Positions 24,601 through 38,057 are shown, counted from the stretch's first letter. The stretch: 64,000 nucleotides of DNA from Nematostella vectensis (GCF_932526225.1 NC_064039.1:3237001-3301000); one strand, 5' to 3'. The notes: generated by a model not told the origin, from the sequence alone. A program made the numbers and translations.

Positions 24601-27600
24601 GAATGACTTACTGTGTGACTGCCAAATGCAATGGCTCCTCAAGTACAAACAGAGAAGAAAACTAAGCCTGAAGGGCAAATGCCAGTACCCAAAAAGTCTG
24701 CAGTACACCAAAGTATCTTCGCTCAAGCCAAAACAACTTCAGACATGTGGTAAGGGTATACAGTATATGTCGCTATTATTTTACAACGCTTATCTAATCA
24801 ACACCTGGCTCGCAACACCAAGCCGAGAAAAAAAAAACACCGTATTTTTCCACTTTTATGGCCCGGTAAAAAAAGAGCTTCGGCAATAACTCTCGGAGAT
24901 TATGCATGCACTCCGAAAGAGCCAATGTTAATTGATATGTGATTTACTTAGTAAGTTTACAGAGCCCTTTTGATAAAAAAATAATAGTTTCTCGTTATGA
25001 AAAAAGCGGAAGATGTACGTACCAACAACTAAACATTACTTTGTTTTCTTTCTAGGAAAACTGGAGTTACCCTTCGAATTCAAACCCAAGAATGGTCTGG
25101 TCGGTATCTATGGTGACAGCATTTCGCTGACGTGCATGACCACTTGGATTCCTGGACTAAAAATTAACTGGTACAAAAACACCGGTCTTCTCATCCCTGG
25201 CACCGAAGGCGTTCCCTGGAAAATCACCTTCGATACAGACTTCGATGAAAACCGTGTGACGAGTAAATTAAGCATCGCCAAGCTAAACAACACAGACTCT
25301 GGTCTTTACCAGTGCAATGTCTCCACCAAGGTCAACTTCATCCTCGGAGAGGCTAGGATCAAGGCCCTCGCCGGAAATTCTAGGTTCTGCCCTGCGGAAG
25401 TCACTAAGACTTCTAAAGGGCATTTCTATTGGGATAATACGGACGTGGGCGTGGTGGCGCGACTCGAGTGCCCCGCGGGACACGCGCGGGAATCTTTGCG
25501 TTCGGATGCCATGGCAACGCGGGAGTGCTCGTATGGGGGCTGGCTTGCCGTGAAAGCATCGAACTGTGCATATGACGATAGAATAACGCAGAGTTTATAT
25601 GAATTAAAACAGGTAATTGAACAGTTCCGTACTCGGCGTATCAACCCAACTGGCCCGTCAAGAGTCTCTGTCCCCGGCATATTTTAGCACCAAGTGTGAG
25701 AAAGCATCCAATGTCATCATCACATACTTTGTCTTCCGAAAGAGAATGAAAAAAAAAAACGGAGCTGTAGCTGGCTTGATCTCTTGATCGTTTGTTTTCC
25801 ACCGTTTTAACTTGAAACAATGAAGTGATTTACAAAATAGCCTCACCCTCCAATATGTTGCGTTCTTTGACGGCAATATATCGAAAATCAAATTTTATTA
25901 TGAGCGTTTGCATCCCTTCTACTCTTATAATAGCTTCTAAGTACGTTGATAGTAGTTTTTAACGTTTCAGTTTGGCGTGAACAGGACGACAGTATTGGGT
26001 GTTAGCTCGGGTCTCCTGAATATCACTTCGTTCGCAGCGCGCTTCACCACGCCCCAAGATGTCATCTACACAGCGCAGATACTCAAAGGACTCGTGGCAC
26101 ACGCTAATAGCAATGAACTAGTAAGTGGTGATGATGTAGACTTAAATGGTAAAGATTGGTTTTATGGCAGCGGTGATTATGATAAAGAATAGGGATTAGT
26201 AAGGATGGTAATGATTATTAGAATGAATAAGGTACCGGTAATAAAAACATAATTGTCATGATGACAATAAAGAATAAGATAAAGGTACCGGTGATAAAAA
26301 CATAATTGTGATGATGGCAATAAAGATTACAAAGATTGTCCTATCTATGTTGATGATGATGACAATGAGATGCACGATTATTATGATAATGACAATATAA
26401 TAGTTATCACGAGGGTTCAAAAGACTGCGGTAAAAGTGTTGGTGATAGAGGTGGTGGTCTATGTTGTTTAAGATTATGTTAGCGATTAAAATGGTGATGA
26501 TTTTAGTGCTGATGTCTAGGACAAAGATATTAATGCTGGTGTGATAATGATTGGACATATCTGTCTCTTCCGTGCTGTGATTCCATTGCTGAATAATGAC
26601 AAGGTGTTTTATTTTTTAGATCGCCAAAACTGTTGTAAGGATCGTCAGTAATACAATGAACGCCAAAAGAGAACTCCTGGCCGCCGCGCAGTGGAAAGAC
26701 AGGTCTTGCTCGAGGTAAATTTTCAACCCACTCACTGAGAGACTAACGCAGAACCCTCAGAGAATCAATTACTTCTTTTTTGTGTTTGAGTTATAATAGA
26801 AAACCAACCAAATTGAAATTTTAAATGTCTTTTCGCTTGCAGCATGATTCTGACTGTAGAAGCCATCAATAATTTTGATGCGTCTTCCCTGCTCCAACTC
26901 ACCACTACAAACATCGGTGTCGCCAGCGTGCACGTCTTCCCAGCGGCGTTCCAAGGCAAGACATGCGCAACGTTTTTTGACGAGAAGAGTAACGTCAAGT
27001 CTACGCTGTGTAGCCTCCCCTGGAGAAATGTTACCGTGGGGACATCACGGGTCAGTGTACAATCATACCACGCATGCGCGGATTAACCACAGCGCAAATA
27101 CAATCAGCAGAGCACCCGTATCACGTTGACATGCTAAGTAAAGTACTTGCTAAGTAAAAAGTTGCGTCTTGTTATTTCAGCCATTAGAAGCATCTGTTCA
27201 TCTTCCGCCGTACATGTTCGGCAAACGATCGACGACTCCGATTGATCGCCGAAAGCTTACGTTCACAGTGTACCGAAACAGTAACCTGTTTCCGATCATG
27301 CGTAATGGTACGCTGGTAGATGACCGGAGGCGAGTTGTGTCGAGTGTTGTTTGCCTGCGGATCGCTACGGACGGACTTCCTGCACAATTTGGTGAGTAAA
27401 CACGGAGGATAAAAAATCGTGGAATTGGCAAACTGATTTTGATCAACGCCCAATTATCCCCCCTCCCACCGATCTAATGTTTGGCGGGGACTGTGATTCG
27501 CTTGTTTCCAGCTCCCGGAACATCATGACGACCCTAATGACACTGACTCCCTCCCCCTTCTGAAATGCGATCCATCTCCATCCCCCTCTTCATATGTCCC

Positions 27601-30600
27601 TTAGCACCCCTATGCTCACAGATTTGTGAGATCCCATCGACTTGTTCCTGGTCTTACCTCTGCCTTGGGACAATACCTGCTTCTATCCAATAACCAGGGC
27701 AAGGGCTTGGCAGAAAGGGGGGGGGGGGGGGCTTGTTTCCTGTGCACAGTGGAGACAGTAATGGAACTGGATTTTAATTTCTACAGAATTGCGATATGCA
27801 AATATCACCTCGCCGATGGCGGTCAAGTTCCGGAAGCATGAGGTATATACGTCGTGACGAACGTAAAAACATCATCGTAACTTTTGTAGGTTACGTGGTT
27901 GACTGGTTTGGATTGCAGGATGTGTATCGTTGTATTTTCTTACTCGTTTGGTTGAGTTAGTAACAAGGTTGCAGCGCATTTCTGTTGTGGTGGTGACTCG
28001 AGAACATTCGTGACCCAATGCACTAAGTGAAGGTTTTATTAAAATAATAAAACAAGGATGGAGCTTTTTTGCGTAGACCGCAGAAGCTACTATGCGTGTT
28101 TATACTAGTCAGTTGCTGTCTGTTTGACACCGAAGGCATGCTGTTCCATCTAATCCCGGTGCATTCGTAGATGTATGGCTAATAATGCATTGTTTTTCGT
28201 AGGCAATCCATGAGCAGGCTTTCATTGCCTACTGGGATATCAGCGCACAAGGTTAGATCCATCGGCTGCTCCTGTTGTTTTCTTTTTGATCAAATCTTCG
28301 GCCAGACTGATGCAAGCGCGATTGCATTTGATATTTATTATAAATAATTTGATAATACAAGCTCTAATAAAACGTCTTGTTTGTTTTTATTGATACTCTG
28401 CTAACTGCTTCAATCTGCTGTGATTGCCACCCGTGTTTACTCGGAAACCACTAAGAGTCTCCAAAACACTAAGAGTCTTCCTACGTGCATTGCTACATTC
28501 GGTATTGAAGCCCATAAGTAAAGGAATAATAAAACAATTTGAATTTGAATCATCATATGTTTTATTTTAGGGGGGCACGGATTGTGGTTGAACCACACGG
28601 ACTGTCGATTACAAATACAAGACAAATTCACAATCGCTCGCTGCACTAAAATGAGGGAAAATATCTGCTTTGCCGTCGTGGAGGTGAGTTAGCGGTGATC
28701 GAGAGTTCTATTTTTGTGGTGCTGGTGGCCCCTTGCTGCTTCTGTAAATGATGTTGCTGCTTACCCTGGCATTGGCTGATGGGAGGTGAGCATTCATAGG
28801 AATCATATGGAAAAAAGGATAGTATTTTAAGATCCTTCAATAAGAAATTAACCACTTTTTAGCGGCCAGGAGGGGGGGGGGGGGGGGGAAGGGGCACCCT
28901 GCTAACCGCCCGGTGTACGCGGCTGTTTATTACCGTTCATCCTGCTCACCGCCCTGTGTTCGCGGCTGTTTGTTACCGTTCATCCTGCTTACCGCCCGGT
29001 GTACGCGCCTGTTTATTACCGTTCATCCTGCTCACCGCCCTGTGTACGCGCCTGTTTGTTACCGTTCATCCTGCTTACCGCCCTGTGTACGCGCCTGTTT
29101 GTTACCGTTCATTCTGCTCACCGCCCTGTGTACGCGGCTGTTTGTTACCGTTCATCCTGCTCACCGCCCTGTGTACGCGCCTGTTTATTACCGTTCATTC
29201 TGCTCACCGCCCTGTGTACGCGCCTTTTTATTACCGTTCATCCTGCTTACCGCCCTGTGTACGCGCCTGTTTATTACCGTTCATTCTGCTCACCGCCCTG
29301 TGTACGCGCCTGTTTATTACCGTTCATTCTGCTCACCGCCCTGTGTACGCGCCTGTTTGTTACCGTTCATCCTGCTTACCGCCCTGTGTACGCGCCTGTT
29401 TGTTACCGTTCATTCTGCTCACCGCCCTGTGTACGCGGCTGTTTGTTACCGTTCATCCTGCTCACCGCCCTGTGTACGCGCCTGTTTATTACCGTTCATT
29501 CTGCTCACCGCCCTGTGTACGCGCCTGTTTATTACCGTTCATCCTGCTTACCGCCCTGTGTACGCGCCTGTTTATTACCGTTCATTCTGCTCACCGCCCT
29601 GTGTACGCGCCTGTTTATTACCGTTCATTCTGCTCACCGCACTGTGTACGCTCCGGTTATTACCGTTCATCCTGCTTACCGCCCTGTGTACGCGCCTGTT
29701 TATTACCGTTTATCCTGCTCACCGCCCTGTTACGTGCCTGTTTTTAACCGTTCATCCTGCTTACCGCCCTGTGTACGCGCCTGTTTATTACCGTTCATTC
29801 TGCTCACCGCCCTGTGTACGCGCCTGTTTATTACCGTTCATTCTGCTTACCGCCCTGTGTACGCGCCTGTTTGTTACCGTTCATCCTGCTCACCGCCCGG
29901 TGTACGCGGCTGTTTGTTACCGTTCATCCTGCTCACCGCCCGGTGTACGCGCCTGTTTGTTACCGTTCATCCTGCTAACCGCCCGGTGTACGCGCCTTTT
30001 TATTACCGTTCATCCTGCTTACCGCCCTGTGTACGCGCCTGTTTATTACCGTTCATTCTGCTCACCGCCCGGTGTACGCGCCTGTTTATTACCGTTCATC
30101 CTGCTCACCGCCCTGTGTACGCGCCTGTTTGTTACCGTTCATCCTGCTTACCGCCCTGTGTACGCGCCTGTTTGTTACCGTTCATTCTGCTCACCGCCCT
30201 GTGTACGCGGCTGTTTGTTACCGTTCATCCTGCTCACCGCCCTGTGTACGCGCCTGTTTATTACCGTTCATTCTGCTCACCGCCCTGTGTACGCGCCTGT
30301 TTATTACCGTTCATCCTGCTTACCGCCCTGTGTACGCGCCTGTTTATTACCGTTCATTCTGCTCACCGCCCTGTGTACGCGCCTGTTTATTACCGTTCAT
30401 TCTGCTCACCGCACTGTGTACGCTCCGGTTATTACCGTTCATCCTGCTTACCGCCCTGTGTACGCGCCTGTTTATTACCGTTTATCCTGCTCACCGCCCT
30501 GTTACGTGCCTGTTTTTAACCGTTCATCCTGCTTACCGCCCTGTGTACGCGCCTGTTTATTACCGTTCATTCTGCTCACCGCCCTGTGTACGCGCCTGTT

Positions 30601-33600
30601 TATTACCGTTCATTCTGCTTACCGCCCTGTGTACGCGCCTGTTTGTTACCGTTCATCCTGCTCACCGCCCGGTGTACGCGGCTGTTTGTTACCGTTCATC
30701 CTGCTTACCGCCCTGTGTACGCGCCTGTTTGTTACCGTTCATTCTGCTCACCGCCCTGTGTACGCGGCTGTTTGTTACCGTTCATCCTGCTCACCGCCCT
30801 GTGTACGCGCCTGTTTATTACCGTTCATTCTGCTCACCGCCCTGTGTACGCGCCTGTTTATTACCGTTCATCCTGCTTACCGCCCTGTGTACGCGCCTGT
30901 TTATTACCGTTCATTCTGCTCACCGCCCTGTGTACGCGCCTGTTTATTACCGTTCATTCTGCTCACCGCACTGTGTACGCTCCGGTTATTACCGTTCATC
31001 CTGCTTACCGCCCTGTGTACGCGCCTGTTTATTACCGTTTATCCTGCTCACCGCCCTGTTACGTGCCTGTTTTTAACCGTTCATCCTGCTTACCGCCCTG
31101 TGTACGCGCCTGTTTATTACCGTTCATCCTGCTTACCGCCCTGTGTACGCGCCTGTTTATTACCGTTCATTCTGCTTACCGCCCTGTGTACGCGCCTGTT
31201 TGTTACCGTTCATCCTGCTCACCGCCCGGTGTACGCGGCTGTTTGTTACCGTTCATCCTGCTCACCGCCCGGTGTACGCGCCTGTTTGTTACCGTTCATC
31301 CTGCTAACCGCCCGGTGTACGCGGCTGTTTGTTACCGTTCATCCTGCTCACCGCCCTGTGTACGCGCCTGTTTGTTACCGTTCATCCTGCTCACCGCCCT
31401 GTGTACGCGCCTGTTTATTACCGTTTATCCTGCTCACCGCCCTGTGTACGCGCCTGTTTATTACCGTTTATCCTGCTCACCGCCCTGTTACGTGCCTGTT
31501 TATAACCGTTCATCCGGCTTACCGCCCTGTGTACGCTCCGGTTATTACCGTTCATCCTGCTTACCGCCCTGTGTACGCGCCTGTTTGTTACCGTTCATTC
31601 TGCTCACCGCCCTGTGTACGCGCCTGTTTATTACCGTTCATCCTGCTTACCGCCCTGTGTACGCGCCTGTTTATGACCGTTCATTCTGCTCACCGCCCTG
31701 TGTGAGCGCCTGTTTATTAAAGTTCATCCTGCTTACCGCCCTGTGTACGCTCCGGTTATTACCGTTCATCCTGCTTACCGCCCTGTGTACGCGCCTGTTT
31801 ATTACCGTTCATTCTGCTCACCGCCCTGTGTACGCGCCTGTTTATTACCGTTCATCCTGCTTACCGCCCTGTGTACGCGCCTGTTTATTACCGTTCATTC
31901 TGCTCACCGCCCTGTGTACGCGCCTGTTTATTACCGTTCATTCTGCTCACCGCACTGTGTACGCTCCGGTTATTACCGTTCATCCTGCTTACCGCCCTGT
32001 GTACGCGCCTGTTTATTACCGTTTATCCTGCTCACCGCCCTGTTACGTGCCTGTTTTTAACCGTTCATCCTGCTTACCGCCCTGTGTACGCTCCGGTTAT
32101 TGCCGTTCATCCTGCTTACCGCCCTGTGTACGCGCCTGTTTATTACCGTTCATTCTGCTCACCGCCCTGTGTACGCTCCTGTTTATTACCGTTCATTCTG
32201 CTTACCGCCCTGTGTACGCGCCTGTTTATTACCGTTCATTCTGCTTACCGCCCTGTGTACGCGCCTGTTTTTTACCGTTCATCCTGCTCACCGCACTGTG
32301 TACGCGGCTGTTTATTACCGTTCATTCTGCTTACCGCACTGTGTACGCGACTGTTTATTACTGTTCATCCTGCTAACCGCCCTATGAACGCGCCCGTTTA
32401 TTACCGTTCATCCTGCTCACCGCCCTGTGTGAGCGCCTGTTTATTAAAGTTCATCCTGCTTACCGCCCTGTGTACGCTCCGGTTATTACCGTTCGCCCTG
32501 CTCACCGCCCTGTGTACGCGCCTGTTTATTACCGTTCATCCTGCTTACCGCCCTGTGTACGCGCCTGTTTATTACCGTTCATCCTGCTCACCGCCCTGTG
32601 TACGCTCCGGTTATTACTGTTCATCCTGCTAACCGCCCTATGAACGCGCCCGTTTATTACCGTTCATCCTGCTAACCGCCCTGTGTGAGTGCCTGTTTAT
32701 TAAAGTTCATCCTGCTTACCGCCCTGTGTACGCGCCTGTTTATTATCGTTCATCCTGCTTACCGCCCTGTGTACGCGCCTGTTTATTACCGTTCATCCTG
32801 CTTACCGCCCTGTGTACGCGCCTGTTTATTACCGTTCGTCCTGCTTACCGCCCTGTGTACGCGCCTGTTTATTAAAGTTCATCCTGCTTACCGCCCTGTG
32901 TACGCGCCTGTTTATTATCGTTCATCCTGCTTACCGCCCTGTGTACGCGCCTGTTTATTACCGTTCATCCTGCTTACCGCCCTGTGTACGCGCCTGTTTA
33001 TTAAAGTTCATCCTGCTTACCGCCCTGTGTACGCGCCTGTTTGTTACCGTTCATCCTGCTTACCGCCCTGTGTACGCTCCGGTTATTACTGTTCATCCTG
33101 CTCACCGCTCTGTACGCGCCTGTTTATTACCGTTCATCCTGCTTACCGCCCTGTGTACGCGCCTGTTTATTACCGTTCATTCTGCTCACCGCCCTGTGTA
33201 CGCGCCTGTTTATTACCGTTCATCCTGCTCACCGCCCTGTGTACGCGCCTGTTTATTACCGTTCATCCTGCTCACCGCCCTGTGTACGCGGCTGTTTATT
33301 ACCGTTCATCCTGCTCACCGCTCTGTGTACGCGCCTGTTTATTACCGTTCATCCTGCTTACCGCCCTGTGTACGCGCCTGTTTATTACCGTTCATTCTTC
33401 TTACCGCCCTGTGTATACGCGCCTGTTTATTACCGTTGTTATCGCTGTTGTGGTGGTTAGAAAATCGATTGACGTGGATTTGTTGTGAAAGTGATGAAGG
33501 CTGTGATGAGAGTCGTGATGCGAATGACGCCACCAGTAATCATAATGTATCCTCAACTTGGATATCTCCCCAGGCTATTGACCGAGCTGAGGCTTCCAGT

Positions 33601-36600
33601 TCGCGTAAAGGGATGGATGACTTTGTCCTGGAGCCGATCGTGTTTATCGGCGCCGCGGTGTGTGTGTTCCTGCTGCTGATGACACTCTTCACATACATCG
33701 TGTTCAAGTAAGCCGCAATACATGAGACTACAGGCACTCATCAACACTACCCTCGCCCCAAAGCACGCCGTAAGCCCCACTTGATAACAATCTCTATTCA
33801 AGGCCAACTGCGCTTCCATGCTCTTATTGAGGGACAATCGCTTTACAAACACGCTCTTCCCACGCGCTCGGGTGCTCTGCCATCACACAACACAAGACTC
33901 ATTCTCGCTCTGTCCCAAGACTTACAACAATCTCGCTCACACACTTTCCCCAGAACTGTATACCCGTTAACACGCTTTCCAGTCTAACCGCGCAAACACG
34001 CTCCCCCTAACACAAGTCTCGCTTCATGTACTTTATTGACCAACAACGTTTTCACATCGCATTGCTGACGCGTTTTCTTCAGGTTTGACTCATTATTATT
34101 ATATTGCAAGGCATACTAGACACCCTTGACCTCGCTTTCATGTTCTGCACAGGCAGCTGCGCTACAACCGTGACGACGCCGCCATGCTGATGAACGAGTG
34201 CCTAGCGCTCCTTGTGGTCGTCGTAATATTTGTTGTCGGCATAAACAGGGACACGAATCCGCTCATGTGCCGTGCGATAGGCGTCCTGCTCCATTACTTC
34301 CTGCTCTGCTGCCTGTTCTGGGTAGGCTGTGGTGGATTGTGTCTGTGTAGACTGGTCCGCACTACTCTGCAGCCAGAAGAGTTTAACCCGGTGCTTCGGT
34401 ATTACATGATCAGCTGGGGTGAGTATAGGGAGGCTTACACCGAATTAGCCACAGCAAATATTCTGATTTGTTTCTTACATTGGCCAAAATGCCAATGGAA
34501 CGTTTGGTAGTACCGAGTTATTTTAGTATTAACCAATAATGAATCACTGCTAACTTCGGAATATTAGAACCAAAGCGATAATATTCAACCCTTGACGTTG
34601 TCAACCTTTATCGCTTGCTAGAATATTAGTACCAAATCTTAACTATCCAATCCCTTGCAGTGACACTGTTAATTTTGCAGGTATACCCCTCATAATTTGT
34701 GGCATCACTGTGGCAGGGAACCCTGATAATTACAGCGTGCACAACTAGTAAGTAGAGCAAAGAACCTACAAACTCGAGCCCGACTTTCAGTACCTGAATC
34801 TTTGTGTCCGAAACGTGAACCGCCGTTTGGGTTATCACGCGGCCACCCCAAAAAGTCTCGAAATAAAAAAAAGTATTTTCCAACAAACGAACTTTGATCA
34901 GTCAGGCAAAAAGTTACTCACACAATTATGGCTCGCGTAAAAAAGAACTAACATCTTTGCGCAATATCGTTGTAGCAATTCGCTTTGACGCCTTCTTGGA
35001 CACACACACATTCGGTTACAGCCGATGTAGAACGGCTTCCCTACATGCTATATTAAAAATTTCCATCCAGTAACCTTGCTTTTTTTGTCGTAGTTGCTGG
35101 CTTAAGCCAAACCCCTTCCTCGGTGCCTTCGTTGGTCCTGCCTGCCTGATCATCCTGATTGACATATTCATGTTCATCCGACTTCACTTCATCGTGAAAA
35201 GCGCCTACTCTCTGCAGCAGCTGCAGCAGCAGGAAGAAGGGGTCGAGAATGTCGAGCCCGACGCCGCCACCGCAGAGGATAGAGAGAATCTCACCGAAGC
35301 CGTCGTCTCGAATAGTGAACTGCTAGAACATGTCCATCTACTGCCCGATAAAAATGAGATACAGGCCTATCAGAAGGGCAGTTTAATAGTGCTGCTTCTA
35401 ATCGTCATTAACTTTACGCTTGGGTTCCTTATCGTGCGGTTTAGGGAACCGGATTACTTGAATCTAGGCTTGAGTTGCGTGTTTGCCATCACGATTATTT
35501 TCCTAGGATTGATCATCTTCTTGTTTCATTGTTATAAGAATCCCAAAGCTAGGATGTTCTGGGCTCAGTGTTGTCAGAAAAATGCGTGTTGGAGAAAGAA
35601 TAAGAAGTACACTGTTGAGCAGGAGGGAAATGAAGACGAAGCAGTAGATAAGTCGGACACTGCAAAGCTTATGAACGGTACTGCTGGGAAACCGCACAAT
35701 GGCGACGTTGTGGTACCAAAGATTCATGGCGCGCCTAGTCTCACACAAGGCTCTGACATCCACTCGAACGTATCTTTACCCTCATCTGCGGCATTAACTA
35801 TCGACAGACCTGGCTTTTTGGTGGTAAAATCCGAAGAGCAAACAGCGGACAGCCATTGTAAAGAGAATGCGACTGCTGACTGCCATTCTTTGACTGCAGG
35901 CTCTGATAAGCACTCTGTGACCGCTGGCTCCATCACTGCAGCTTCAGTCGTCTCTGACAAGCAGTCATGCGCCTCTGCGCCCTTACCCCTGAGTCACGCC
36001 TATCCTAGGTTACGTGAGCACCCACCTGGCTTCCGGTACAGCTACCATGTCCCAGATCCCATAGAGTTCAAGAGCGTCAAACCACCTAAGCGAAGGGGCC
36101 GACAACGTAAAGCACCTATAGCGATGCCTGAACGCAACGGAATCACCAGCTCGCTTGAATCAAGTCTACGAAATAAAGCCTTGGAAAATAATAAGAGGGA
36201 CAGGACGCCACCCAAAGTACAAAACATTGAGCATCATATTTACGCAGAAATCCCTGAAAGCACTCATTCGGAATTCGCGCCGTCGGAAGTAGCAACTTCA
36301 GAGTTCGCGCCATCAGAATTAGCACCTTCTGAATTGGCCCCATCCGAGCTTGCACCGTCGGAGCTGTCATCCACGCGTGATAATAGATTTCTAGAGCCTC
36401 CTCTTGTGCCTTCCTGCGCTTCATCTGATGTGTCGGTGCCTGATTTCAGCAACGAAACCATTAAAAATAGGTCGCCCTTGCATGGTGCATCGAATGAAAA
36501 TGCCGTTAAACAACTGCCGCCTCACATGCGGGGAAAAGTACCAATTGAACGCTTTCCATTAGCGATGTTCGGGCCTGGTGGAGGTAACCCGGGTTACCCG

Positions 36601-37239
36601 TTTCGTCCAAGATATATGAATATGAACATGCCGTATAGCCGGGTATCTGAAGCTAATACTCGGGGAGTTGAATACCCGAGGTACACAAGTACTCCTTCTC
36701 ATCCGCGTATACCAGGTCAACAGGGGGTTCAGCGGTACCCTGGGCCATATAACAAGGTTGTACGACCTATCGACGGTATAGTTAGTGAGCAAACTGTTGT
36801 CGAAACCCAGCAAAAAATGGACTCTGATGAGCCATCTAACCCTCCGAATGGTCACGTGAACGGGCTACAGCCTAGAACAGAACCAAATACGGCACCAAAT
36901 GCGGGGTTTTCTAATCGTCTTCCAGGGACAACTAATGAACAGTTGCCGCGGCGTAGGCCACGTGACCGTTCGAGCTCCGATCGACCTCGGAGTAGTAGAC
37001 GTAACAGGGAAGGGGGGTCGCAGGGAAGGACTAAAGACCCCCCAGAGGGGGGCATACGGGGAAAGCCGTCGTCACGATTCGGTTCTAGGACTTCTCAGAG
37101 CTCCTGGCGAGACGAGAGACCAAAACCAGAACCAAAACCGTGGGTTCCTGAACCCGTATCGCGTGTTAATTATGTCCCAATACCTCACTTTATTAGCGAG
37201 CTAACTCAAGGCCACGACCGTGTAGAGACTAGCGTATGA
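18694..37239 (+). CDS. adgra: Adhesion G protein-coupled receptor A (GPR124/GPR125-like), complete, 19 exons, 1587 aa
   Basis: Exons: 18694-18884, 19218-19289, 20706-20777, 21025-21096, 22401-22472, 22730-22801, 24589-24749, 25056-25612, 25971-26120, 26620-26714, 26843-27050, 27181-27391, 27787-27842, 28203-28251, 28571-28683, 33574-33707, 34153-34418, 34681-34747, 35094-37239. They sum to 1588 codons including the stop, with all phases joining. Order: signal peptide, CPVGCVC LRR N-cap, five LRRs each on its own 72-nt exon, LRR C-cap (CDCQMQWL), an Ig domain and hormone-receptor-like Cys domain sharing one exon, GAIN-like region, a GPS-like segment (CTKMRENICFAVVE) lacking the usual HL/T cleavage triplet, seven membrane segments, and a long tail with five-residue SELAP-type repeats (about 36264-36365). 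The last residues ETSV form a class I PDZ ligand, like the ETTV end of vertebrate GPR124/125. Vertebrate relatives act in Wnt7 signalling and planar polarity; a similar role here is inference. Confidence 0.93.
19934..20055. mobile_element. MITE, family M, full hairpin copy
   Basis: About 122 bp with arms of 40 bp or more: cctagaaagcaggttaacgc near 19943 returns as the reverse complement ending ctgctttctagg near 20049. The arms continue through acccagggataaa. It lies in a GPCR intron between LRR exons 2 and 3. A shorter relative sits at 45876. Confidence 0.8.
22100..22262 (+). repeat. Interspersed repeat family G, copy 3
   Basis: Same family as 13395: a tcgaattattggagg start, then cagaaacattaagaaaacaa, cccctactggtcatttcct and the end ctgctacggccctg. 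It lies in a GPCR intron. Confidence 0.75.
23417..23878 (+). CDS. Nested intronless 153-aa ORF, unknown function
   Basis: Not recognised. It starts at ATG 23417 (MSQDSPKISS) and ends in TAA, inside the GPCR intron between the last LRR exon and the LRR C-cap exon, on the same strand. The product is predicted to be mostly helical, with heptad-like hydrophobic spacing from about residue 30 to 110 (for example DYLAERLEDDMIQLVEFMKQ), and a basic, Ser-rich end. It has no splice signals of its own, and stays open over 153 codons with balanced composition in an AT-rich intron, which argues against chance. It may be a retroposed copy or an independent single-exon gene; an alternative terminal exon of the GPCR is unlikely because no fitting acceptor phase is evident. 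Confidence 0.6.
   Translation: MSQDSPKISSTRKLKALQEGQFYFFTNLKRVIKDMMKICRSVRDVAGHVQGIIKEGLLEPQNMNKLVLTLDYLAERLEDDMIQLVEFMKQIILMFNQVILAMEDVTRREHMAVSDMIDKAMEPRYGLSKSQSTASLLWRKEKIADKFAFDFTT
24190..24400 (+). repeat. Two-copy tandem duplication in a GPCR intron
   Basis: Two diverged units of about 90-100 bp share the blocks atggccttttttct, gtaggattgg, then tagggatgg and a ggtggaaaaaaag end. A C run (24143-24158) lies just upstream. Confidence 0.6.
26140..26560 (+). repeat. GAT/AAT-rich low-complexity stretch with a 52-bp duplication
   Basis: Intronic, rich in gatgat and ataat. The segment aaggtaccggtaataaaaac near 26229 recurs near 26281 with minor changes. Nothing coding is seen. Confidence 0.7.
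28897..33437 (+). repeat. 43-bp minisatellite, about 105 units
   Basis: Unit: cgcctgtttattaccgttca followed by tcctgctcaccgccctgtgtacg. Since 43 leaves remainder 1 on division by 3 and the unit has few stops, all three plus frames stay open for hundreds of codons (up to 930), giving the same Leu/Tyr/Cys-rich peptide with period 43 residues. These are artefacts. Variant units (tacgctccggttattaccg; gttacgtgcctgtttttaac; tattaaagttcatcc) recur as fixed groups near 29640, 30410, 30970 and 31945, showing higher-order block duplication. The array fills most of the GPCR intron between the GPS-region exon and the TM1 exon. Confidence 0.96.
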
Positions 37240-38057
37240 ACGAAAGTAGAATTGGAGTTAGTTATTACACAGGCTTTATCGACAAAATTAGCCGCAATTA
37301 TCACCATCTTCCAACGGCTTTTTCCCCGCTCCAAGTATCATCTAGCATAACACATTCTATTGTAATACATTCAGCTAGACATTCTTATAAGGCACCGTAT
37401 GTGGATGCTATTTAACACGTTTTTAGTCAGGTAGTCTAGATAGGCACGCTATGTGGGTTTCGTCAGGTTCTGCGTGTTTCACAATTGTTTTAGTTCTTCT
37501 TTGCTTTCTATTCGAAAGGTCCACTCCGTTTTTAAGAGTATGACCAAGGTCTGATGGCTAGAAAATCGCGCACATAGCTTTTATGGTTATTAAATATAGC
37601 TGAAATATCTATCAGCTTCTGTTGTCGATGCCCTATTACAGGATCTATTCCACATTTACTCGAACTTCACTAGCAACAGGCGTAAGCGCGCATCCTTTTT
37701 GCTTTTTTCGAAAACGAAACTCAAAAGGTTACCCTACCACTACCATAACAAAACAAGAATATGAAGTAAATCTTGTGTCTATGCAGCACTTGTCAGTCTC
37801 GATTCATCGGCTCGCAGCATACGTCTCGCTTCTGCCGTGCCGAATCTAATTGTCTATTTGTGTCTACACAAATACATTAAACGTTGTCACCCTAAATAAG
37901 TTAACGCGCAATAGCTCGCGAGCAGTCAAGGTTGACTTGGTGTGGTTTCTGTTGCCCAAATAAAGACAAATATCGCATTTGATTTGGCACAACAAAAGCT
38001 CGACGTCTGAATTGGTGTCCTGCTTTGGCGTGCAGCACGACTGATACAGCCTTTCTT
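37240..38057 (+). other. GPCR 3' UTR and downstream flank
   Basis: Follows the GPCR stop. A possible poly(A) signal (attaaa) lies near 37873. The part 37297-37617 is duplicated almost perfectly at 39617-39937. No other gene seen. Confidence 0.5.
37297..37617 (+). repeat. 321-bp segmental duplication, copy 1
   Basis: Matches 39617-39937 over 321 bp with only about two differences (for example acattcagc versus acagtcagc). It is part of the GPCR 3' region. Confidence 0.9.

Noticed and set aside
28913-32632. Very long ORFs (930, 596, 506 codons) of Leu/Tyr/Cys-rich repeats
   Set aside because: All three frames are open because the 43-bp unit has few stops; they code for the same peptide in different phases. 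Intronic in the GPCR.
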